Positions 36,598 through 43,713 of a DNA stretch of 46,631 bases are shown here, one piece after another. The DNA comes from a virus. The notes beneath the pieces are model-generated. The model saw only the letters and a program-made list of their open reading frames with translations, ran no database searches and had not been told where the DNA came from. The stretch's first letter is position 1, and each line of letters starts with the position of its first letter. The stretch covers positions 1 to 46,631 of the IMG/VR virus record IMGVR_UViG_3300041964_000077; one strand, given 5' to 3'. The translations under genes and the position numbers were made by a program.

Positions 36598-37026
36598 TTA
36601 TCCCCTCCGTTGTGTAAAAAACTCAAACACACAAGCCCCCACATATAACGAGGGAATCCCAATAAATCTGACTGGCAACCATTGCCGACGCTGTACATGG
36701 TCTAGCCTTTGCCCTTCCATCTGGACACAACAGCACCGACGCTTCACTATCTCGTCCACCCATTCCATCAACTGCCCTGCGATTGGTTCGCTCTGGTGGT
36801 AAGCCGTGAATTGCAATGCGGGGGAAGAGGCGCGATTCGTCGTTAGTTGCCGAGCAATAGTGCGATTGTCAACTTCGCTAATCACAATTCGTCCACCTGA
36901 GAGCAAAATATCTTCCAATGTGGTTGGGTGAGCGTTCGTCAACTCGACAGCTTCAGGCAAATGCTCACGCACACAAGCCCACAGTGCAAACTTCAGCTCA
37001 ACAGTAGATGGGGGGATAGCAAGCAT
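36598..37026 (-). CDS. Tail terminator or minor tail protein
   Basis: A 142-residue protein (MLAIPPSTVELKFALWACVR ... VYVGACVFEFFTQRRG-like end). By order (after the gp10-like protein, before the tube) it matches the tail-terminator or tail-completion slot. GGAGG precedes the ATG. Family not certain. Confidence 0.5.
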   Translation of the reverse strand: MLAIPPSTVELKFALWACVREHLPEAVELTNAHPTTLEDILLSGGRIVISEVDNRTIARQLTTNRASSPALQFTAYHQSEPIAGQLMEWVDEIVKRRCCCVQMEGQRLDHVQRRQWLPVRFIGIPSLYVGACVFEFFTQRRG

Positions 37027-37409
37027 TTAACGCCTCCCATTCCTACCGACCGGAACTCCGGTCGTTTTGCTTTCAAGCTGGCAATAATTTCTTGACCAAT
37101 CGCAGGCAGGTTAGAGCGAATGTAGGGATTCTTGATTTCTACCCAGTAGGCGTAATCCACATCCCGCCTGATTTCCTGTTCTCTGGTTTCCCCATACAAG
37201 GAAATACCACCCGCTACGATGTCACACTCAATCAGCTTGTCTGACACTATCGGATCGGTTGCTCTGGTACTGTTATAAAGTCGCTTGGTGTCAATCGGAG
37301 TCAGGCTTTGAACAAACGGCACAGTATCACTAACGGCTTCACCAAATTGCTTGGCTAACCCTGCAACAAAACTATTTAGTGCTTGCTGATTGATGATGGT
37401 TTTAGCCAT
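36993..37409 (-). CDS. HK97 gp10-like tail-component protein
   Basis: A 138-residue protein from ATG 37409 (MAKTIINQQALNSFVAGLAK). It carries the family pattern SLTPIDTKRLYNSTRATDP, GGISLYGETREQEIRRDVDY and YWVEIKNPYIRSNLPAIGQE. Such proteins sit at the head-tail junction or act as tail-completion factors. The last residues (KRPEFRSVG) are encoded by repeat copy 8, which may have altered the C-terminus. Confidence 0.6.
   Translation of the reverse strand: MAKTIINQQALNSFVAGLAKQFGEAVSDTVPFVQSLTPIDTKRLYNSTRATDPIVSDKLIECDIVAGGISLYGETREQEIRRDVDYAYWVEIKNPYIRSNLPAIGQEIIASLKAKRPEFRSVGMGGVKCLLSPHLLLS
37047..37064. repeat. Palindromic repeat, copy 8 (in frame)
   Basis: CGACCGGAACTCCGGTCG, identical to copy 7. 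It is read in frame near the 3' end of gene 36993-37409. Confidence 0.9.
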
Positions 37410-37761
37410 AAGAACGCACCTCCAGCACATAGGCTTTGAGCAATCCCGCCGCAACATCAGCGCCTAGTGCCATAAACTCAACCACTGGGCTAAATGTCGT
37501 AGAAGGCAAAGCACCAAAGACCCTAGCTTCCCCCGGTGCTATTACATAATCTGGGTCTTCAATATCTAGGTAGGATGCTGCTTTTTCTGGAGTAACGATG
37601 TGGATGCCAGCACCTCCAGCAGGCACGGCAGCGTTGTAATGCTCAACTACTAAGACAGTGGATGCCGTGTTTTTAAACGTGTACTTTTCCCCTAGCGTCA
37701 AGGTGACAGGGTTTAGCTTGCTACCTTGTTGCTTGCTAATCGTTGTCGCGATTTCTGTCAT
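37402..37761 (-). CDS. Small head-to-tail region protein
   Basis: A 119-residue beta-rich protein from ATG 37761 (TEIATTISKQQGSKLNPVTL, YTFKNTASTVLVVEHYNAAV). GGAG is well placed. Position suggests a head-completion or decoration role. Family not recognised. Confidence 0.5.
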   Translation of the reverse strand: MTEIATTISKQQGSKLNPVTLTLGEKYTFKNTASTVLVVEHYNAAVPAGGAGIHIVTPEKAASYLDIEDPDYVIAPGEARVFGALPSTTFSPVVEFMALGADVAAGLLKAYVLEVRSYG

Positions 37762-37763
37762 TA

Positions 37764-38198
37764 TCAAACTCCTAAATTAACAGGGTCAAAGGGAACGTTT
37801 TGGGCAGCGTCAATAAACAGGTGAAAGCGTTCAGACACCGCTTTAGGGTCAACTCGGTCAAGTACGCCTTTGATGGTCATCTCACCCCAAGTCACCACAG
37901 CAAAGCTGCCAATCTTAAACAAGGTTGGGTCATCAATCCGGTTGACCATTAGTCGATACATTTTGGCGTCAAGGTTGCCTGATGGATTGCGATCGCCTGA
38001 CTTGCCACCATTGATTAGCTTGACTGCTGCACAAGGGATATCAAGAATAATCTGAGGGCGTTCTGGGATAGGGATTGAGTAAGGATTGTGCTGAACTATT
38101 TTGGGATACTCAACTAACCTCAATCGACCAGTGGCACGTCCGGCTGTCAATCGGCTATACAGCCTGTGCGTGTCAATGCGAGGAACGCTAGTGGGCAT
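37764..38198 (-). CDS. Head closure-like protein
   Basis: A 144-residue protein starting at ATG 38198 (MPTSVPRIDTHRLYSRLTAG) with GAGGAG upstream; a longer in-frame reading to 38315 lacks support. Beta-rich (RPQIILDIPCAAVKLINGGK, FAVVTWGEMTIKGVLDRVDP). The slot after the connector gene fits a head-closure or tail-attachment protein. Confidence 0.5.
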   Translation of the reverse strand: MPTSVPRIDTHRLYSRLTAGRATGRLRLVEYPKIVQHNPYSIPIPERPQIILDIPCAAVKLINGGKSGDRNPSGNLDAKMYRLMVNRIDDPTLFKIGSFAVVTWGEMTIKGVLDRVDPKAVSERFHLFIDAAQNVPFDPVNLGV

Positions 38199-38991
38199 AG
38201 ACTCTCCTCTTGTTAAAGGAACGAAGGTATGCCAGCGCATTATCGTAAGCACGACTGATTGCACCTTGATTGCCAGCGTTACCTGGATCGGAGTACTTGA
38301 CCTTGATATCGTCAATTACATCGATTTCAATTGGCAGCCCTTCACCCAATCCGCCTTGATCTGCCTCGCCACTGCTAGCCCCAACTCCACCAATTAACCC
38401 GTCCGCGTAAAGCAAATACTTCAGAATAGCTGCGACTGCTGACTTAATAGCCAAAACTACTGGAGACGGAATAGAGAAATTGTAGCCTCCGGTGTAAACG
38501 ACTTTTAATGAAGTAGCGATCGCCCAATGATTTAATTCAACCCGCCCACTCTCAGGCTCGACCTCGTACTGTGTCACAGGAATCAGTCGCCCGTCACGAC
38601 CAAAGCCTACGGGTGCAATATCTTGAGTAAGTAAGCCACCCATATTCCCCCTAGCCCTTGTCAAGCCAAGTGGGTATAAGCCAGTGCCTCTGCTATATGG
38701 ATAGAGTCCGCAGTTTTGCCTTCCGTAACCAAAAGTGTGAGGGTATGGATTGCTTGTTATCCGCTGCTCTATTACTGGGATTGGCAAGAGTGAAATAGGT
38801 GTATTTGGCAGGTAAAAGAGACTTGCGGGAATCTCGATATGGAAGATATGCTTTTGCAACTCAAGTGGACGATTGGCAGCAAAGGGTGATTCTGCGATCG
38901 CCTGTGCCCGAACTAAAAACCCCAACAAAGCATTCTCCTCTAGTTGAATAGAAGGGAAGAAAATGGCTTTATCGTCGGGAGTTAGGATCAT
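38188..38991 (-). CDS. Head-tail connector-like protein
   Basis: A 267-residue protein starting MILTPDDKAIFFPSIQLEEN, LLGFLVRAQAIAESPFAANR. The opening and the later TSLKVVYTGGYN... KSAVAAILKYLL match the general layout of phage head-tail adaptor (gp6-like) proteins: a helical N-terminus with central beta insert and a helical end. ATGA overlap with the gene before. Family call by pattern and order. Confidence 0.55.
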   Translation of the reverse strand: MILTPDDKAIFFPSIQLEENALLGFLVRAQAIAESPFAANRPLELQKHIFHIEIPASLFYLPNTPISLLPIPVIEQRITSNPYPHTFGYGRQNCGLYPYSRGTGLYPLGLTRARGNMGGLLTQDIAPVGFGRDGRLIPVTQYEVEPESGRVELNHWAIATSLKVVYTGGYNFSIPSPVVLAIKSAVAAILKYLLYADGLIGGVGASSGEADQGGLGEGLPIEIDVIDDIKVKYSDPGNAGNQGAISRAYDNALAYLRSFNKRRVYAH

Positions 38992-39242
38992 TTGTTTCTA
39001 GGGCAGTTAGGGTCAGCAGCAGAGCAAAGGTCTTTTCTCGCTAAGGGGTCAGTGTGTCGAGTGTTCTGGCAAGCGTTGCAGATTAGGACATTGCCCTTGG
39101 CTATAAAGTTGTAGTCTTTCTCAGGCGGTGGTATGAAAGGAAGTACATCATCTTCAGGGGATGGAGCCAATGCCACTTCTTCCTCTCCTGAAATTTCCTC
39201 CTCCACAATCTCACCCGCGTCAGTAAATCTTTTGCGTGGCAT
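38988..39242 (-). CDS. Small zinc-ribbon protein of the head module
   Basis: An 84-residue protein: acidic disordered first half (EEEISGEEEVALAPSPEDDV), then a zinc ribbon CNACQNTRHTDPLARKDLC and CPRNK. It lies between the capsid and connector genes with minimal spacing. Possibly a head-stabilising or scaffold-like factor. Confidence 0.55.
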   Translation of the reverse strand: MPRKRFTDAGEIVEEEISGEEEVALAPSPEDDVLPFIPPPEKDYNFIAKGNVLICNACQNTRHTDPLARKDLCSAADPNCPRNK

Positions 39243-39243
39243 T

Positions 39244-41199
39244 TTACGCGCCTACCTTAGTCTTGCTGGTACGAACTTGAACCACTCGTGGCTGCTGCCC
39301 TGGTGAGAGGGCGGGGTCAACATCCAAAGCGCCAAAGCCTTCGTGGGAGAGCCAGTAAAAGTCACGGCTACGACCATCGTTGACAATAATTTCACGAATG
39401 TTAAACGGAAGTGCCTGTGCCCGTCCGACCGTACCCATTCCAAAGGCAAAAGCGGTGGAAGTTGTTCGCGCTTGACCTCCCAAAGTTTCAGTCTGTACAC
39501 CACGAGCGCCTGGGTTGCCTGTGCCAAAAGAGTTTTGACGAAAAATATGGAAGTTAGAAATCATTCCCACGTATCCGTTAATACGTCCAGTAATTGGCTG
39601 TCCAGTTTCCAGTGTCAGATAGTTAGTCAACTCACTAACAGGCGAACCCTCATACCAACGCTGGTCTAGCTTGGGGTCGCGATTCAATTGTTCTAACTGA
39701 GTGGCGTTCATCACCAAGCCGTAGCAGTTGTCATACGGTGGGACTTTCAACTCGTCACTCATGTAAGCTGCAAGGCTCCCTAGGAAGTCAACCGTAAACT
39801 GCCCACCTCCGTTAGCTGTCACCCCTGCTGGGGTCAGCACCAAATCGCCACTGTTGTTGTAGGCAGTAATAGTTGACTGAAACCACAAATCCGAGATACT
39901 TAAATCCTCGAAGTATTCGTAGTTGTAGCGAAGTCGCTGACGAAGTGCAGTCAGCAAGTCCATCAAAGAATAGGCAATGATAAACTCTGGAATGCTGACA
40001 GGTCTTACCTTCCCGTCTCTACCTATGCCGTTCTCTCTGATGAAAATTGGCTCAGAAGTTGCATTGAGCGGCTGACGCAAATCAGTCAAAGGAACACCTG
40101 GTAACAGATGCCAGTCGGAAGGAACATCACCTTCTTCAAGCAACAGCATCCTCGGCACTGAAGCCGTCTGACCAGGAGGGACGCCCAAGTTTGTGCGGTT
40201 GTTGCAGAACTGCCAAAGGACAAAGCGCTCTTGGTGGGTCATCCTCATCTCAGAAGAGAGGAACGTCAAGAATGCACCGGGAATATTGCTAAAGCCCGTA
40301 GCGGCGGCAGAGTCTGTCAAGCCAACAGAACCGCCTCGCAATAGTCCCAACTTATCTTTGGCGTAAGTCTCAAATCCCTTAAGCAAGCTGGCACGGCTTT
40401 CAGCGTGGAAAGAATCCAGATGTCTAACGTCCATCTGAGTCTCAACCGCGCCAGTAGGAGAGGCGACTTGAACTCTAGGGCAAGCGGCTTTGTCATCGAA
40501 CATCCTCTGATATTCTCTGACAGCATCCCGCCCACTAATCCCACCTCGCGTAGACTGAGGTGCGATAAATGAAGAGTGAATATCGGTAGGAACTGCTGCT
40601 GATTCAACGTTCAAGCCTGGTACATAATCGCCAAAGCCAAGTGCATTGCTAGCCGCTTGAATTAGCTTGAATCTCCGCTCTTGAGCTTCCAGTGCGGCGG
40701 CTGATTCTTGCCTTACTTTTTCTCTGGCGTTAGCTTCTTGCTCAATTCGCTCTTGCGCGGCAGTGATCTGATCTTCTAAAGCTTTGACTTTGGCAGAGTA
40801 TTCAGCTTCGACTTGACGACGTTGCCCAAGTGCGATCGCCTGAATAACCTCTTCATCATCAGATAACAGAGAAGCGGGTTGAGCAGGAGGCGTTACAGGT
40901 TGCTCTGGCGGTGCTTTTGTTCCAGAACCTGAACCTACTACGCGAGGCTTGGCTTCAGGTGGAGGAGGGATGATTGGCTGTTCAGGTGGCGCTTCACCAT
41001 TGCTTGCTGCTGCACTACCTTGGATCTTTTGTGAATAAATTTTATTGATTACATTGCGGTGCGAATCGTCGTTGTTAGCGTTCGACTCGATTCGCCTAAT
41101 TTCTTTGAGGATTTTCACTAACAATAACCCGTCACATAGTTTAGGGTTTATCTTAGCTATCCCCAGAAATAGATACTTTAAAAAACCCCATAGCTTCAC
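39244..41199 (-). CDS. Major capsid protein with N-terminal extension
   Basis: A 651-residue protein. The C-terminal ~430 residues read as an HK97-fold capsid, possibly N4-gp56-like: IPEFIIAYSLMDLLTALRQR, DLWFQSTITAYN, FLGSLAAYMSDELKVPPYDN, GLVMNATQLEQLNRDPKLDQ. Before it is a charged coiled coil (KVKALEDQITAAQERIEQEA), a likely internal scaffold (delta) domain, then a Pro-rich linker and a hydrophobic N-terminus (MKLWGFLKYLFLGIAKINPK). GTG start at 41199. No separate scaffold gene is visible next to it. Confidence 0.65.
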   Translation of the reverse strand: MKLWGFLKYLFLGIAKINPKLCDGLLLVKILKEIRRIESNANNDDSHRNVINKIYSQKIQGSAAASNGEAPPEQPIIPPPPEAKPRVVGSGSGTKAPPEQPVTPPAQPASLLSDDEEVIQAIALGQRRQVEAEYSAKVKALEDQITAAQERIEQEANAREKVRQESAAALEAQERRFKLIQAASNALGFGDYVPGLNVESAAVPTDIHSSFIAPQSTRGGISGRDAVREYQRMFDDKAACPRVQVASPTGAVETQMDVRHLDSFHAESRASLLKGFETYAKDKLGLLRGGSVGLTDSAAATGFSNIPGAFLTFLSSEMRMTHQERFVLWQFCNNRTNLGVPPGQTASVPRMLLLEEGDVPSDWHLLPGVPLTDLRQPLNATSEPIFIRENGIGRDGKVRPVSIPEFIIAYSLMDLLTALRQRLRYNYEYFEDLSISDLWFQSTITAYNNSGDLVLTPAGVTANGGGQFTVDFLGSLAAYMSDELKVPPYDNCYGLVMNATQLEQLNRDPKLDQRWYEGSPVSELTNYLTLETGQPITGRINGYVGMISNFHIFRQNSFGTGNPGARGVQTETLGGQARTTSTAFAFGMGTVGRAQALPFNIREIIVNDGRSRDFYWLSHEGFGALDVDPALSPGQQPRVVQVRTSKTKVGA

Positions 41200-41237
41200 T
41201 AAATAATCCCGCTATGGGTAAAAACATTAACCTATGG
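41187..41237. promoter_or_regulatory. CTATGG operator at the capsid/P63C divergence
   Basis: CCCATAGC (41187-41194, overlapping the first codons of the capsid gene) and GCTATGGG (41211-41218) form an 8-bp inverted repeat; a third CTATGG lies at 41232-41237. The stretch 41213-41238 is 21/26 identical, in reverse orientation, to 42997-43022 at the start of the HTH gene 42738-43001. It probably binds that HTH protein. Confidence 0.6.
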
Positions 41238-41374
41238 CACATTGCAGGTATTAAAAAGTAGCCAAAAGTGGTGAGTGCGATCGCCGCTGATATGGGAGAA
41301 TAAAGACGACGCGGTTGACTGGCGTTCTAACCACCAACCAACCGCTGGCTCACCAACTAGAAACTACCTAGGAG

Positions 41375-42172
41375 ATGACCATGGATAATAGTATCATCCG
41401 TAAAATCATTGACGGTGTGGAATTTTTCACCGTCAAGATTACTGGTGAAAGCGGCATGAGCAAGTCTGGATTAGCGATTTTCTGCGGTGTTAAGCGCTCT
41501 TCCATCACTAAGCTGGCACAAAAGATTGAATTATCAGTGTTTCCCGAAGAGCTGCCAGAAAGCCTACAACCTTTAGTAGGTAAGAGCTTGACACTGTTAA
41601 CCGGATTATCTTATAAAAACGCGGATATTTTGACTGACGACGCTTGCGCGGCAATAGCAGAGTACTACGCTTTTGATGCCCCTAATCCAACAGTCGAGGC
41701 GAAAAAGGCTGTAAGGGGTTTTCTGAGAATAGGGATGAGAGCGTTTATCCACAGCAAAACTGGATGGACGCCAGATCCAAAGGATCAGTCAGAACAGTAT
41801 CTTTTTTCCCTTATCCTGGATGAACCTCGGATATGGAAAGAGCATTTTAAACCAGAGTGGATCGCACAAGCCGAGCGCCTAACCAAGTGGGAGTGGCAAT
41901 GGCGGTGTATGTCAGGCTTTCTAAATGCCACCGTTTACAGCTACTTCCCCAAACCAATGCTTAATAAACTGGACATTGTGAATCCCTTAGACGAGGAAGG
42001 ACGCCGCCCAAACAAACAGCATCAGCACTTCCGAGAAGATGTTGACGAGAAAGCGTTGAAAAAGCATATCGACACTGTACTCACGTTGATGGAAGTGTCA
42101 ACTAGCCTGAGTGAGTTCTGGCGATTAATGAATGCTAAATTTAACGGCGCAATTCAAATGCAGATGTTCTAG
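41375..42172 (+). CDS. P63C-domain regulatory protein
   Basis: A 265-residue protein. The N-terminal part KIIDGVEFFTVKITGESGMS and GLAIFCGVKRSSITKLAQKI is an HTH-like module; the C-terminal part YSYFPKPMLNKLDIVNPLDE, RRPNKQHQHFREDVDEKALK and HIDTVLTLMEVSTSLSEFWR is the P63C domain found in many phage and cyanobacterial proteins. Its AGGAG lies six bases before the ATG. The domain is widespread but its biochemical role is unknown. Divergent from the capsid gene across the CTATGG operator. Confidence 0.75.
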   Translation: MTMDNSIIRKIIDGVEFFTVKITGESGMSKSGLAIFCGVKRSSITKLAQKIELSVFPEELPESLQPLVGKSLTLLTGLSYKNADILTDDACAAIAEYYAFDAPNPTVEAKKAVRGFLRIGMRAFIHSKTGWTPDPKDQSEQYLFSLILDEPRIWKEHFKPEWIAQAERLTKWEWQWRCMSGFLNATVYSYFPKPMLNKLDIVNPLDEEGRRPNKQHQHFREDVDEKALKKHIDTVLTLMEVSTSLSEFWRLMNAKFNGAIQMQMF

Positions 42173-42200
42173 AAAAGCTTTCTCTCATTGACAATTACGA

Positions 42201-42224
42201 GCCACCTCAATGGGTGGCTTTTTT
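42201..42224 (+). terminator. Rho-independent terminator after P63C gene
   Basis: GCCACC (42201-42206) pairs with GGTGGC (42213-42218), followed by six T. It also covers the end of the convergent gene 42207-42596. Confidence 0.75.
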
Positions 42225-42596
42225 CTGCTCAAACCTAGCGGGTAAAACACGGTGGGTGTATTTTTCTTCTGCCGAATAATCTTCCCACTCTCGCTGAATT
42301 ATTGGTAACTCTTCAAACCAAGCAACTTCGCTGTCATGGATATGCCAATCAGCCCAACCCGTAGCGAACCGAATAGATACAATCCAGCCCCATCCTTCGT
42401 CTTCTCCATCATGGAACCAGCGCCCAACGTCCTCGCCATGTGCGGCAGCTAGCCGAAGGTATGAAGCTAAGACCATGTTGCGCTCTTTGTACGCGGCGTC
42501 TTTCTGAGCAACTAAATCAGTGACAAAAGCGTTAAGTTCTAAGTCCGTCAAGTCAGTTACTTTCGTCATACTCTTCACTGGCAACTTCAGTTTCAT
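42207..42596 (-). CDS. Hypothetical protein, Trp-rich
   Basis: A 129-residue acidic protein with GRWFHDGEDEGWGWIVSIRF and GWADWHIHDSEVAWFEELPI. Start uncertain: ATG 42596 or ATG 42569, the latter overlapping the gene before. Last gene of the three-gene minus operon led by the HTH gene. Family not recognised. Confidence 0.55.
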   Translation of the reverse strand: MKLKLPVKSMTKVTDLTDLELNAFVTDLVAQKDAAYKERNMVLASYLRLAAAHGEDVGRWFHDGEDEGWGWIVSIRFATGWADWHIHDSEVAWFEELPIIQREWEDYSAEEKYTHRVLPARFEQKKATH

Positions 42597-42741
42597 GCTT
42601 GAGTAACGGGCGATCGCGTGTCCACAACCAAAGCGGGATAGCCGTAATTCTAATCTCTATCCACTTGCCACCCACTAACCGACGATACCAGCGAAAACCA
42701 GAGAAGAATATGTCTAGCCACTCCTGAATTGTTCCTTTCAA
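42553..42741 (-). CDS. Small aromatic-rich protein
   Basis: A 62-residue protein (GTIQEWLDIFFSGFRWYRRL, ITAIPLWLWTRDRPLL). TTG start overlaps the HTH gene's stop (TTGA). Aromatic and partly hydrophobic; possibly membrane-associated. Unknown. Confidence 0.5.
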   Translation of the reverse strand: MKGTIQEWLDIFFSGFRWYRRLVGGKWIEIRITAIPLWLWTRDRPLLKHETEVASEEYDESN

Positions 42742-43001
42742 CGTGGCTTCCTTTGCAACAATTCCTTGACCGAGCTAACTGACAGCCCCTCGCTCTCCAA
42801 TATCAGCAACTCAGCCGCCGTTAACCTACGCTGCCCTAGGAGCAATCGACTCAACCGCCGATGGCTAATTGGCAACCCTCTGTGCCTAAATACCGCCAAT
42901 ACCTGCTTGTTGTCCCAGTTGCGTCGAGACTTCAAAACACGGAACTCCTCACATATCGCAGTATTTATTCTTTCTTCCTCGGTGGTGAGTAAAAGCGCCA
43001 T
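42738..43001 (-). CDS. HTH regulator
   Basis: An 87-residue protein with a helix-turn-helix-like centre (NWDNKQVLAVFRHRGLPISH, RRLSRLLLGQRRLTAAELLI). Its ATG lies within the CTATGG sequence (GCCATAG at 42997-43003), so binding there would block its own translation start or promoter. The related copy at 41213-41238 suggests it also controls the capsid or P63C promoter. Confidence 0.6.
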   Translation of the reverse strand: MALLLTTEEERINTAICEEFRVLKSRRNWDNKQVLAVFRHRGLPISHRRLSRLLLGQRRLTAAELLILESEGLSVSSVKELLQRKPR

Positions 43002-43022
43002 AGGTTAATACAATTTCCCATA
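42997..43022. promoter_or_regulatory. CTATGG operator copy at the HTH gene
   Basis: GCCATAGGTTAATACAATTT and CCCATA: reverse complement closely matches 41213-41238 (21/26). A further CCCTATGGG-like site lies at 43071-43079. Confidence 0.55.
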
Positions 43023-43027
43023 CCTTA

Positions 43028-43047
43028 CCAAAATAACAACATTTTGG
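43028..43047. promoter_or_regulatory. Inverted repeat upstream of late genes
   Basis: CCAAAAT (43028-43034) and ATTTTGG (43041-43047), 7-bp arms with a 6-base spacer, between the divergent HTH gene and the 43161 operon. Likely operator. Confidence 0.45.
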
Positions 43048-43160
43048 GCGATTTAGTATACCCTATGGGCGCAAAACCTCCACAGTAAAACCATCCAACT
43101 TAAGATAGCTGCAATAGAGAAAACAATCCCTTCCTGGTAAAAGGATAGGGCTGATTTTGT

Positions 43161-43448
43161 ATGACTTTACTTACGGGACAAATAATCCATGACGGCATTG
43201 CACTAACAGGAACCCTTGAGCTATCGACAAGAGAGTCTATCACCAAAATAGAAGTCCTTAATGGCTACTTCGAGGAAATAAAGCTACCAGAGTGCCAGTA
43301 CCAGGCGCTGCTGATTTCCGAGAAGCCTGACGGAACCGTACCGGAACTAACGATTGAAGTGCCTGATGTTGAGCGGGTGACGTGGGCAGAGTTGTTCGAG
43401 AAACCCTCTTGCAAACCAGTGCCTGCGATTCGCGTCCAAGCCCCTTGA
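43161..43448 (+). CDS. Virion-associated protein, N-terminal piece
   Basis: A 95-residue beta-rich frame (MTLLTGQIIHDGIALTGTLE, ITKIEVLNGYFEEIKLPECQ). It ends at 43448, but removing one C from CCCC 43441-43444 continues as ALETKLIDKSQIERLRKIPP to 43713. The full protein would be about 183 residues. First gene of the rightward late operon. Confidence 0.55.
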   Translation: MTLLTGQIIHDGIALTGTLELSTRESITKIEVLNGYFEEIKLPECQYQALLISEKPDGTVPELTIEVPDVERVTWAELFEKPSCKPVPAIRVQAP

Positions 43449-43713
43449 AACCAAGCTTATTGACAAGAGCCAGATTGAGCGGCTGAGGAAAATCCCCCCA
43501 CCTGAACTCAACCCAAGGGAAGGGGGCGTCGAAGATCCCGACTATTGGAATAGGGAGGAGTTTGTACTACCTGGATCAGCTGAGGAATCAGAGAACGCGG
43601 TGGCTGAGGAAACAGAGGAGACAGAGGAAGAAGTAGAGGAGGAACCCGTTACACCCAAAATTGACCGACAAACCCGAAATCTACTTGAAATGAACGCGAG
43701 GCTTAGAAAATAA
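43444..43713 (+). CDS. Virion-associated protein, C-terminal piece
   Basis: An open frame without its own start: LETKLIDKSQIERLRKIPPP, then a very acidic tail (VAEETEETEEEVEEEPVTPK) and RNLLEMNARLRK. Stop TAA overlaps the next ATG (TAATG), which supports this frame as the real end. Confidence 0.5.
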   Translation, partial: LETKLIDKSQIERLRKIPPPELNPREGGVEDPDYWNREEFVLPGSAEESENAVAEETEETEEEVEEEPVTPKIDRQTRNLLEMNARLRK

